Under the pieces are notes generated by a model, which was not told the DNA's origin, did not search any database, and was given only the letters and a program-made list of their open reading frames with translations. From Liolophura sinensis (taxonomy: Eukaryota > Mollusca > Polyplacophora > Chitonida > Chitonidae): a DNA stretch of 64,000 bases. Positions 19,693 through 31,440 of this stretch are shown piece by piece; within the stretch, counting starts at the first letter, position 1; every line of letters begins with the position of its first letter. The stretch is taken from the NCBI RefSeq assembly GCF_032854445.1, contig NC_088300.1, positions 22,861,608 through 22,925,607 on the forward strand. The letters are read 5' to 3'. The position numbers and the translations under genes were made by a program.

Positions 19693-22600
19693 ATTACCCT
19701 GAAACAATGTTTTCAAGTTACCAAATGTGTTTGTGAATAATGTTTTTTTTTCCAGTGTTTGATAGTTGATTGTCTTTGGTGGTTTGTGTTGAAAGTAGTT
19801 TTAGAAATTAATCTTGGGATTATTTTCGCCCAAAACATCCATTGTGGTTGACAGATGCCTGTTTGATCATCTAGATTTAGGACTGATGTTGATCATCTAG
19901 AGATTTATTTTTTGCTCTTAATGTTGTGTGCTCTCATATGTCTAAGATATCAAGTATCGTATGTGAATTGTAGAAGAGTATTTCTGCAGTGTATTTTTTT
20001 CTGGACCATAGAGTTGAGATTGTACATGAACTTGAGCTGTATTGTTTGAACTGTATCATGACATGTTTTCGGAAATGCAGTTATTTGTTAACTTTTGTCT
20101 TGCCATCGTGTTGCAATTAATTGAAAAGCATGTTTCAACGTGTTTCTTTTGTTGGACTATTTAGCAATGTGTAGTGCAAAACATCAAGCATTCCTTCAAT
20201 GCTAAACACCTTATTTGCATTACATTAGTGATTGACCCATTCTAATGGAAGATGTAAACATTGGCACTGGTTCTTATAATGGAACTAGCTGTTTGTTAAG
20301 TGATACAGTAATTATCAATTATCAGGGGTGTAATGTTACCACTGGGAATGACCTGAAGAAATTTGTATGTGACTTTTAACCGCAATAGTGTTTTGTGAAC
20401 CAGCAGGGAACTCAATCAACCTTATACAGGCTGACATAGTGCATTAACATCTGATGGAAAAAGTCTCCAGCGATTAGCAAACTTGGAACTGTGTTTTCCT
20501 TGACATGATTAACATTTAAATTGACTAATTATAGATTGTTTTTGTGGAGTAATCTAGCATTGCGTTTGAGTAGAAGACTTGGGAGGAGGGGTGGGTGAGG
20601 GGGCTCTGTTCATACGTTCTGTTCATTCCAGTCAGGCCTCATGGCTTATTGTTAGAGCCTTGGGCTAGAGCAGTCTTAACCACCCTAGAATGTAATGCTT
20701 TTTGAACACAGGTACACCACCACCTTCTAACTTGTGATGCTTTGAAAACTATCTTTGTATGTTTTTCTTTTTTTTTTTTTCTTGTTTTTACACAATTTCT
20801 TTTTGTTTTCTCAGTCTCTTCATAACCTTGTGAGCCTTGAGCTGAAAGCGTTCACTGCGGTTGGGTCTCAATACTGTTTTAATGAAGGAACAAACAGCAT
20901 CACATAAGAATTTATGTTTGTTTTCTACATTTGTTTATAACCTTTCTATCATAACATTCAGATTCCATGGAACAATGTTTGCATACCTACTTTTGAGACT
21001 TGGTGGGGTTGGGGGGGGGGGGGGAGTGAAGACATTTGTTGCTATAACATTGACTTGGTCAGGTTGGTGGAGGGAGTGGGGAATGAAGACATTTGTTGCT
21101 ATAACATTGACAGGTGGGATGTAAGGTATACTCAACACTATGCCATTGGTAGGTGTAGAAAGATATGTAGAAATACCAAATGTCCAGAATTTACAGCCAT
21201 AAAATGAACATTGAAGCGACTAGTCTAAGTCATCACCCTGGAATGGTTGTTACAACGAAATTGTAGTGTGAACATTTTGGAAGGGGGTTGTCAGAAGAGC
21301 CTTGATTCAGTGAAGCTGTCTGCTCATGTGTGTTTTCCATTTTTTTCGTTGGTGGAGAAAGATTTGAAACATGAACACAACTGTGTTGATCGAGTGTAGC
21401 AAGACCTCCACAGTATGATTGATTGGCAGGTAAATGTTTATGTTCTGTAAAGGCTGAATTCTGGCGTGCAATGTCTCCATTGCTGACACATTGTACAGCC
21501 TTTTTTGCCGTGAGGCAGAAAGGGAAAAAATAGTGGAAGTTTTTCATGTTTGCTCCCATCAAAAAATTGATGTTTTCCTGACCTGAATCTTTCTGGTTCA
21601 AGGGAAAAGACAGATTTAAGGGTTTTTCTGGTTAACCTTGTTTTCTTGGTTATTTTTGATGTGAGTGACCCTTTTGATACATGTACATATATGTTCTTCA
21701 CTTTCACTAAGCTTGTTTCATATAATCATAGGTACTCTCCCTAAGTAACTTAAGGGATACATGAAAAGGAACTCTAAAACAATGGTTTTAAGGAAAGTAA
21801 AGAAAGTGTATTTATCATTTTTGCATCATGTTTTATAATTTTTAAAAATCCCTTTATTTTCTACATATTTTCCAGCAGTGGTCAGAAATTTCATCTTTGA
21901 TAAACTTGCTTGGAATGCATAACCAGCTTTAATAGCGCCACCCATTCACTTTTTTCCGACTGCAGACTTCTAAGTTTCTGCCCTGAAAACTGTAATTAAA
22001 GCCAATTTCAACCCCTAGGAGAAAGCCAAGAATCATTACACTTCAGGACATATCCCAAACTGCACATTAAGAAATAAAAACCAAACATTTCATGTATCCA
22101 TTAATATTAATGAAAACTGCTTCTTGACTCCGATTAAAAGTATGTGCAAACACTTTTGGTTGACTAAGATGGGCTACACTGTTACAAAGTGTTACAATTG
22201 GTTTGCAAGGTTTTTGTGTCCTTAAGGTTGGAGATTCATTGTTTCTCATCTTTCGATGGTGTCGGGTATCTATATATAGCAAGGGACAGTTTAGCAGTGG
22301 CTGGGGTCGATTGAGAATGTGTTGATCCCTTTGGACCACTGTGAGTTAGCTAGAGTTTCAGGCTGACCGATCGACCATGTTACTAGAGGCCAAATCCCTC
22401 ATATCCCTGGCTAGTGTTTTCTTACAGCTTCGGCGCAGACTTCTTGAACCCCTGCGATGGTGCTAACCATTAGAAGAGTAATCCTTGTCCTTTAGCTGTG
22501 ATTAGGTTACTAGGTGTTAGTCCCTATCTCTCATCCACGAAAAAAAATCACTGCTCGGCTCCAAGGGACATAACCTGTGGGTATTGAGGGCCTGATCCAG

Positions 22601-23519
22601 GAGGCAAATGCTGTGTCTGCTTCCTATTGGTGATAAATCATGAGCGAGCTCTCATCCTACCGGGGGCTATGTGTGGGAAGTTGATCGTGTCCCTGCCAGA
22701 AAAACGTCCGCACGTAACGATAAACACTTGAAATCAATGCTTATCATAATCCGCTATTTCTTCGCTAATCAGGTTTAGCAACTGTCTGCTGATCGGCAAT
22801 CTTGAAATTGATTCCCGAAAGATCTATTTTGGAGGGTCTTATTGGGCAAATGACATTGTCTTTGGTAATGATTTCTCAGCCATTAGCCATGCCCATGGTT
22901 TAACCCTCTGAATTTATAATCATGTCTAAATTGCATGATTAAAGATCTCCAGCCTTTCTAAAGATCAGGGCGAGAATAAACTAGACCACAGTTTCTATAT
23001 AAACCCAGATACGAAGCAAATGGCAGTAAATCCCTGTGGCTAATAATATGTAAACTGAAGGTATTTTTTACAGAAGAGTTACAAACCTTCAGGATTTGAC
23101 TTTAGAGAAAGGATTGGTCTGTACTTTTATTGTCAGACCTACAAGTATTTTTTTCTGTTTTTTTTTTGTGTATTTTACCGAGGATAAGATTATGCTCAAT
23201 GTATTTGAATGACTTCAGCGATATTAAATAATGTAGCATCATATAAAGCCATCAAAGACCATATCGGCTTTGATTTTAATATTGCTATCTGTGTAAAAAG
23301 GGGTTCTAAATATTAATTTTTTCATTTTTTATGAAAGAGCTCTTTTTTATGGCTTTGTTTTTATGAGCGTTCTCTTTCAGTTTATGCCTATCCATTCCAT
23401 CAAAGAAACCTTTGTTTATTTGTAAAAACTTGCTTTTAGCTCTTTGATTAACTGTTATCTTAGTTAATTCAGTTCTGATAAGAGTTCATTTTGGGAGCTA
23501 TACATGGTCCAGTTGTAAG
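19693..23519. other. no gene; simple repeats and a possible regulatory stretch
   Basis: Contains a poly-T tract near 20767 and a run of about 14 G at 21009. A phrase gaagacatttgttgctataa is duplicated about 57 bp apart (21027 and 21084). The part from 22640 to 22990 is less repetitive and carries several TAAT/ATTA and GATAA words. No coding exon was recognised. Confidence 0.45.
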
Positions 23520-23710
23520 AGGACTCCAATCATAGAACATGTGAGATGAAAGTTTAATCCCAGCCCAAGGAATTTTTTGATAAGTCTTTTATTCCAGTTT
23601 CATCAGTTGAGGAAAACCTTACACCCATAAAGCTGATTGCCATTGTATATTATGTGAAAACTTCTTCAGTATATACTGTTGTAATAAAACAACAATCATG
23701 TCAATTAAAA
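23520..23710 (+). repeat. very old SINE relic (+)
   Basis: A B-box-like gaaagtttaatccc near 23550 is followed by gaggaaaaccttacacccat, gattgccattgta, and an A-rich end with caatcatgtcaattaaaa. The layout fits the SINE but similarity is low. Confidence 0.35.
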
Positions 23711-25375
23711 AAAAAGTACAGTATTCTGTTTATTATATAGAGTATTTCTTTTCAAAATATTTCTTTTTCATAATTGGACTTTTATAATTATCAGTAATTA
23801 TTGATAATGTTCCTCCCATTTATAAACTCTTTGTATTAACACACTGATCACGGCATGTGCTCTCGAAGACTTATAATCCATCTAACTTGGCTCTGTTTTT
23901 AAAAATTTGATTTGTAAAATTTATTTTATTATTGTTATTTTAAAGACTGTGACGTGTGAAAAGATAGGATTCACACGTGTGGAACTAATGTTTCTGGCTG
24001 AGTAAGACGAATGTTCAGAACCACTAGGTCTTCTTGGGCACATCTCATTCCTGGCTCTGGGCAAGATACCGGTCATCATATGCAGATTATACCCCTGGAA
24101 GGTCTCTTTTTAAAGGTTTCCGCAGATGTTCTTTTGTTGGTTCTTGTTAAGGTTTAGATGCAGATCTTTGCATGATGCAGAATGTACATGTTTCATTATG
24201 GCAGGACTTCTTCAGATTTTGTTTGATTTAATGCAGTAAAAAACGTAGAACAATGTTGTTTCAGTTTGCTTTCAAAGATAAAGTGTGGAAATGGCGTGAT
24301 TCCATGTGTTTATTCCAGTCAGACAACATGGCCAACTTCTAACAGTTGGATCAACGTAGCTGGGCTTTGTTTGATTTAACTCTCCTCAGTGTACCTCTTC
24401 CAAAGGAGGAAAGTCTAATTCATTTCCAGGAGCATATCACAAAAGGTGACCTCGCTGGGACAAACACTGATGTCAGTGCAAATAGTGCCTGTCTGGAATA
24501 CTGTGTCACTTATGAATTATATAGGTTATTTGATGGTTTTCAAATTAAACATCTCATTCAAGCAAACAAATTGTTGGTTTAATGTTGTAAGGAATATATT
24601 TTAATATTTCATGTTTAATAACTGTATTAACCTCATTCATAAGATATTAATCTTTCTTTATATCTGTCATTGAAAGATATTGACTTGTGTGGTTGGCACA
24701 TTTCATAGATGTTAATAAATATTATCGACAGATGGATGAGTAATAACATACATATTGCAGAATTGTTGGCTTACAGGTTCAACTGATATGATAGCCTTGG
24801 GTATCTGCTCATATACTCTGTATTCTTGCCAAATCCATGTAGATCTGAAAAAAAGTCAATTTCCAGCATATTTTTGGTAAAAATGTCTGCTCTGTGCCTG
24901 TGTTAAATTCTGATTATAAATCATGTCCTCACTATTCCCTTGACAAAAGTGATATTTCTATTAAAGGATGAATGTACTTCAAAGGAAGAAAGATCTAACC
25001 AAGTTTTAATAAAGTATGGCTGATCTAGATAAGATTACGTATATTAAATTTGAAAAAAGAATTTTCACCAGCTCTGTGCTTTGAGATTTCATAGAATCTG
25101 TGAGATCATTGTGAATTATTCATTCTTCCAGTAAAAGGATTCTCCATGTGGGAAGTGAAATAGATGCTAAAGATTGCCAAAAGTGCATGTAGACCTCCAG
25201 AAGTATTACCTCACAGTTTACCTCACATATCAGTATTGCAGCATTTTATCACCTCATCAGCATTATGTGAACAGCTTTCAGGTGTGAGACATACTTATTT
25301 TCAGTAAAGCACATTGATTTAGCACATGCACTTTTGTAAAGTTTCATAGTTTCTAGTGGCCTGATGGAATCAAGC
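23711..25375. other. no gene recognised
   Basis: AT-rich spacer. A 78-codon + frame at 24346 has no recognisable motif. Confidence 0.45.
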
Positions 25376-25377
25376 TT

Positions 25378-25535
25378 CTTCCCTGGTCATATATGGGAAG
25401 GCCTGTGGATGGTTGTGGGTTTCCCCCGGGGTTGAGCTGCCTGGTCTCCTCCTGTCATAGTGCTGTCTGCTGTCAAATCTGTGAAACATTTTTGGGTAAG
25501 GTGTAAAACTCCAGTCAAAATAAATTACATGTCTT
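25378..25535 (+). repeat. diverged SINE body and tail (+)
   Basis: gggaaggcctgtggatggtt, gtgggtttcccccgggg, then ctcctcctgtcatagtgctg and gggtaaggtgtaaaactcca with gtcaaaataaat. The same core order as other copies, without the tRNA-like head. Confidence 0.7.
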
Positions 25536-27190
25536 GTGTTACTGGAGTCCAGCAGACACTCCTGTGAATGGTAACAGTCAAGAAAGGTTCGAGTGCAACA
25601 ACAGCATTGTCTTCTGCTGTCCAATGTAAACCAGTTGGAATTAAAGCACTAAAACTGAATAAGCATGACAGAATTTGGTTTTGAAACGCTGAGTGGTGCT
25701 TGTGTATTTGAATTTTCTGGTGCCAGACCGTCTTGAGTGATGCTCTAGTAATGCGAGACAGATGAGATCCTGTGAGATTAATTGGTTTCCTAAATTGGGA
25801 GAAGGGTATTTGTACATTTTGTTAGTTGTGGATATAAATTAACGTGTGGTTTATTACAGAGGATTAGAAGTGTAGCATTGTCATTGTTGGCTGTGCTGTC
25901 GGTGTCTGGTTAAGTCTTTTTTGCTGGCACTGATTTAAATAAGGTCTTGACATTGAAACCTAGACCAGGTTAATCACACACTTATGAAACACGGATTGAC
26001 CCAGTTACATGTAAACATTTTTCCCTACAGTAATTGTAACAGGGACACAGCGTAGAGTTTTTATATTAAAGCAATTCCTAGATGTTCCTGGTGGAAATTA
26101 AGCTACTACATTTTCATTACCTTTGTTTTTAGAGAGAATACTGAAAATGACTATTCGAATATTTCACCAGTTTTAAAGCAACGATACAATATGCCATTAC
26201 ATTGATTATGCTTCTTGTTGGAGACGTTTTGATCATTTTGCTACATCTTTAATATGACTAAAACAAGGATAAAGGCCTACACTCACCCAACCTTTTTCAT
26301 AAAACATGGCATATGTGGGACTAGAGTATATCAGCTGTCATCTGCCAGATAGGATCAGGGCCTATCCAGGGAACAGTGCAGCTGAACACCTTAATAATGC
26401 ATGACATTCACTGTCGTCTTCATTACTGATTGATTGTTAACCACATTATTGCATTTGATACTAAAGCATTGTGGCATTGATGCGCAATGTCTTACCATGA
26501 ATAGCCCGTAAAATAAGGTTTTCACAGTACTTAATTGTGCCATTCTGTCAGTATTTTGACTCGATTATATGCCAGACCTATTTATGAAGAATTGATAGCT
26601 ACGTTAAGAATACCTCTTGTCCTTTCTTGAACACAACTCTATACACTTTTTATTAAATGTAAAAAAAACACAGATACGATGTGAATAAATGTTTTTTCCT
26701 CTCTTCGGTCCGGTTTTTACATTTTTCATACACCTGAGAAAATACAGTTAACAGGTTTTCACTTCAGCATGCTTGGAACCTTTATATATTTGGCTGTCTT
26801 TTCTATTTGCTCTGAACGGAATGTAAAATCAACAGCTTTTCAGGAGTTATGTTGTATCGGGATTATAAATGTGGCTATGAGTATAAATATCTCCTCTTTT
26901 ATTAACACTGCCTGTTTTAGTTCGCCTACAGATCTGTAGTTTGAAAGGAAAGAAGACTGCGTGTTGAAAGTGGTGTTAAGGATGCGATCAATAATTCAGA
27001 CCTTTCGTGTTAACTTTTACTGAGGGGGTAAAAGATTCAATACTGATCAATGTCGTGCAAGGGTGTAGGGTTGACAGTCCATTGGCAAGGAGTGCCTCCA
27101 ATAACCAGAGTAGGTCTTGGGTGAGGGGGCAGGGAATCGAAACAAGGAGGAGGGGTGGGGTTTTCTCTGGGTTTAAATTCTGTTTGTGGT
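25536..27190. other. no gene recognised
   Basis: AT-rich spacer with no exon, repeat array or element identified. Confidence 0.4.
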
Positions 27191-27380
27191 AAGTCTGGTA
27201 GAAAGGTTCATACTTGTGATGTTAAATATGTCTGGTAGAAAGGTTCATACTTGTGATGTTAAATATTTCTGATAGAAAGGTTCATACTTGTGATGTTAAA
27301 TATGTCTGGTAGAAAGGTTCATACTTGTGATGTTAAATATGTCTGGTAGAAAGGTTCATACTTGTGATGTTAAATATGTC
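27191..27380. repeat. 37-bp tandem repeat, about 5 copies
   Basis: The unit begins tctggtagaaaggttcatac and ends ttgtgatgttaaatatg. Copies are nearly identical (one has tctgatag), suggesting recent expansion. Confidence 0.93.
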
Positions 27381-27926
27381 TGTACGGAATGCTCAGTAAC
27401 AAAATACATGTATCAAAGAGCAAGTGTGAAATATTATTTTCTGAAAGGGGAAGTGCTTTTACAATGTGTACTAATCTGTATGACGTCAGAAGGCAATATA
27501 TTTACAAACCATTAAATAAGAGTTAAAATTTATTTTATGGACTATTTCAAAGGTTGATCTAAAGCTATAGACATCAAATGTCAATGAATAAAATAAGAAA
27601 TATATGAAAAATGCAAGAAAAAAAAAAAAGAACAAAAATATACAAATGCATACAGTGCATCATTTAAGAAGACTTTTCAACCAACTTAAACCAACCTGTT
27701 GGTGAAAAATGTGAAACCTTAATTGTGATTTGCAGTCCATCACACATATAACATGTCACCGGCCTTTTATGCTACAGTTTGTACAGAAGTGTGATTAGTT
27801 TTTGAAAAAATTCTATGACATTGTTGGTGATAAGCTGGAATAATAAGAACATTCGTGTGTACTACAGAGTTGTGCTCCTGTGTTCTTCCCTAATCAGCAC
27901 AAGACACTGTTAGACTGTAATGGCCG

Positions 27927-28087
27927 TCTCAGTGAGAACACAGGTAGAAGGCAGGAAAAGTTGAGTTGTTTTAGTTGTTTTCTCTCAGTGAGAACACAGG
28001 TAGAAGGCAGGAAAAGTTGAGTTGTTTTAGTTGTTTTCTCTCAGTGAGAACACAGGTAGAAGGCAGCAAAAGTTGAGTTGTTTTAGG
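27927..28087. repeat. 56-bp tandem repeat, nearly 3 copies
   Basis: tctcagtgagaacacaggta starts at 27927, 27983 and 28039. Each is followed by gaaggcag.aaaagttgag and ttgttttag. Copies are almost identical. Confidence 0.92.
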
Positions 28088-28718
28088 ATGCTGCATTAAC
28101 CTGTTACATACTGTCAAGATAAAGAGCTGTGTTTGGTTTGTAATTAGCTAAGGTTGCGAGTATGTTGACGGATAGCCCAGTGCTCACTATCTGGGGAAAT
28201 ACTAGCTTGGTGCATAGGGCTGAGCTGCTCTCTTTGTGGAGTTGGCAGATTGGCGAGAATTTAGAACAGACATCTGCCCAAGTAATTGCTAAAGGTTTTG
28301 TCAGCTATGATTTTGCGCCTGTCAGTCTGTACTGTACTCTACTTAAAGAGTTACAGATTCAGATCTTCTGCCGCGCCGAAACTAAAAGAGTTGATACAGA
28401 GTTAACACTGCCAGTGGAGATAGCTAGGAGGTTAGGGATTATAAGCATCACGCTCATTTACTTTATCTTCATGTCCTAGATATGGACAGGTCATGGCAGC
28501 TAGTTTCAGTTGCTTCAACACTTATGGTCTCGGTTCAGTCCCAATCTCTGGCATGGATTTTTTCAAATTCTTCTGCCACCATAGTTTTTGTAGGGCATGA
28601 ATGCCAATAATTAAGCTGTTATGTTTCATGTTTAATGTTCATTTCACATTACCCACCTTTCTTCTCATATGGCGTATATATTTATTTGTATTATGTATAA
28701 GTTGCATTTTTATCATAA
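28088..28718. other. no gene recognised
   Basis: A 105-codon + frame at 28162 lacks motifs and is not called. Near 28530 a B-box-like ggttcagtccc may be another eroded SINE head. Confidence 0.4.
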
Positions 28719-28846
28719 ACCTATGGATTGTTGTGAATTTCCCATCAGGCTCTGCCCACTTCCCTCCCACCATTATGCTCGCCACCGTCGTTTAAGTGAA
28801 ATATTCTCAAGTAAGGTGTAAAACACCAGTCAAATAAATAAATACA
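28719..28846 (+). mobile_element. 5'-truncated SINE (+) with 13-bp TSD
   Basis: Contains cccatcaggctctgcccact, ccctcccaccattatgctcg, taagtgaaatattctcaagt and ccagtcaaataaataaatac. It is flanked by a perfect direct repeat ATTTTTATCATAA at 28706-28718 and 28847-28859, fixing the insertion boundaries. Confidence 0.9.
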
Positions 28847-28989
28847 ATTTTTATCATAACTTTTGTCTGTGAAACTTGAAGCTGCGTGACAGTCTGTGAG
28901 AATTGTGTGTGTTGTTATCACTCTTGTTTGTTACAACAGTAGTACTAGGTAGTATTTTATAACATGCTCTTCTTTACGCACCATATAAT

Positions 28990-29080
28990 TTATTTAATTA
29001 TTTGACTGGTGTTTTACACCGCCGACGTTAAACCCCAAGCACTCACTCACTTTTACACCGTACCCAAGAATATTTCACGG
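28990..29080 (-). mobile_element. SINE tail (minus) carrying a nested 29-bp retro-insert
   Basis: A minus-oriented SINE tail (ttatttgactggtgttttac ... gtacccaagaatatttcacg) is split at 29022-29050 by ccgacgttaaaccccaagc plus an actcactcac run. The insert is bracketed by ttttacaccg at 29012-29021 and 29051-29060. The insert looks like the extreme 3' end of another retroelement family. Confidence 0.8.
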
Positions 29081-29464
29081 CTTTTACTCAACTCAACTCA
29101 ACTTTACTCAAGTTGATGGATAATTATGTGATTTTGGTCAATGAAAAGTTTAGTTCTGAAAGTAAAAGTTCAGAAATGCCAAGATTCTCCATCATCAGTA
29201 AGGACATGGGTTCTATTGAAGCTGCATCTTTCCGTGAAATTGCTGGAAATCTTGAATCTGTACCTCTTACCCCAAGATGGATTGATTTTCCTAAACGCTC
29301 ACGCCAGCTGTTGTCTTGTAATGGCTGTCACTTTGTATGTCTGCCTCATTACTTAGACTGCTGGGCTGGCTGATCTGTTAGCATCTCTCCTTTGGTGGGG
29401 CATCTGAGATTTAGGATTTTGATGTATGTGGGGAGAGGCATATGCCCGCTCTCTTTTTCTATAT

Positions 29465-29712
29465 ATATGCCTTACTGGAGGGCATGTATGCGTACGCTGT
29501 TTGAACTTGAGATGTTTTACTGGAAGGGCATGTATGCACACTATGTTGTTTTAACGTGAAATGTTTTACTGTATGCCCTGTTGTTTTACTGGAGGGCATA
29601 TATGCATGCCCTGTTTTTTTAACTTGTGATATTTTACTTAAAGGACATGTATGCACACCCTGTTGTTGTAACTTGAAATGTTTTACTGGAGGGCATGTAT
29701 ACATACCCTGTT
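29465..29712. repeat. degenerate about 47-bp tandem repeat, about 5 copies
   Basis: Recurring ttactggagggcatgtatgc, acaccctgttgtt and aacttgaaatgtttt. Copies differ by indels (one is shortened near 29565). The minus-strand open frames here are repeat by-products. Confidence 0.85.
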
Positions 29713-30323
29713 GTGATGGAATTACATGTACTTAAAGGGACATATCCAAAGCCTCTATTAACTTGTGAAATTTCAGCCTTTCATATTAGGATTTTTACAC
29801 TTACTTGGGATTATTATTTTTCTTTCTGAAATTTGCCAGGGTTCTTACGAGTTTACACATTTTTTGCTAATTTTAAAGTAATCGGTACAAAATCACTTGA
29901 ATACTGACATTGTCATTAATGGGTATTTAACTCGTTAAATATCAATAAATGGAGGAAACCTTTGCAGTTCCCCTTCAGGAATAGACCTTGAAAATTCTGC
30001 TATAACTTGCACAAGTTATCATACTTCAAATATGATTCCTTTGAGACCACAACATTGTGCGCATGACCTTTGACCTTTGTGAATCTACTCACTCAAACCT
30101 CTAGGCTACTATTTTGACCAAAGTGATGAAATCGTGACATCACCACTTGAATATTCTTGCTGATGTCTGAATGTTGTGTTGTCACTGCCTACAGAAATGT
30201 TTTTTTTCCCTTTGGTTCAGAATGTTGAAATATCTTAATTTTAACTTGAGTATTTGAAAACCTACCAGTAAATGGCTAGCACTTAGGCTTTTTGTCAAGC
30301 ACTCTTGTCTATCAGTGCTTCAT

Positions 30324-30890
30324 AATGGCTATCATGAGGTATATTGGCTGTCACGAGGTATAACGGCTCTCATGAGGTATAATGGCTATCACGAAGTATA
30401 ATGGCTATCACGAAGTATAATGGCTGTCATGAGGTATATGAGGTATAATGGCTATCTTGAGGTATAATGGCTATCATGAGGTATAATGGCTGTCATGAGG
30501 TATATGAGGTATAATGGCTATCATGAGGTATAATGGCTGTCATGAGGTATATGAGGTATAACGGCTCTCATGAGGTATAATGGCTATCATGAGGTATAAT
30601 GGCTATCATGAGGTATAATAGCTATCACAAGGTATAATGGCTATCATGAGGTATAATGGCTGTCACAAGGTATAATGGCTATCACGAAGTATAATGGCTG
30701 TCATGAGGTATATGAGGTATAATGGCTATCATGAGGTATAATGGCTATCATGAGGTATAATGGCTATCATGAGGTATAATAGCTATCACAAGGTATAATG
30801 GCTATCATGAGGTATAATGGCTGTCACGAGGTATAATGGCTATCATGAGGTATAATGGCTGTCACGAGGTATAATGGCTTTTATGATGTT
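30324..30890. repeat. 19-bp minisatellite, about 29 copies
   Basis: The unit is ataatggctatcatgaggt, with ctgtc/ctatc, atgagg/acgagg/acaagg and an occasional extra atatgaggt (9 bp). The extra piece recurs in the same context, indicating multi-unit duplication. Confidence 0.93.
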
Positions 30891-31204
30891 ATAATTTCAC
30901 TTACAGCTCTATCTTGTGAAAAAGTCAAAAAAAAGATTCTTCATGTGTACTTTTTTGTACCTGAGTATATAATGCTTTTCAGTAATGCTTAATTGTCACT
31001 GTTGCTGTCAGGAACCCTGGTTTAAGGTATAATAGCAGTACCACATGGTGTTAGCTGTTTTCATTGACACTATGGCCATTTTGGGAGAGTTTAGAAATAG
31101 ATAACATCTGGCCTCACTAAACAGTAGTAAGATTCCATGATGACTTTCATAAGTCCATGTCCAGACAACTGGCTTGGATGAAGATCTTGGCAGTTCAGGA
31201 ACAG

Positions 31205-31440
31205 ACAGTAATGTGCCTCAAGAGAAATGCTATATTTGCCTTAAAATTTTGCCCAAATTCGAATATTTTCAGATGAAAATAAAAGTGATAAAATATTACT
31301 ATTCTTTCTGAAATTTACATTTTTCTAACAGGATATGATCCTACCTTCCAAACAAATCTCAACACAGCTTTCTGAGATCAGTAGAACTCTCAGAAATCTG
31401 GCAAAATGAGGAGCTTATGGATGGATTTTAGGTCTATTAT
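31205..31440. repeat. eroded MITE family B relic
   Basis: Carries the family's interior words: taccttccaaacaaatctca, tttctgagatcagtagaact and tcagaaatctggcaaaatga. The ends are decayed. Compare 35369 and 45060. Confidence 0.6.
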
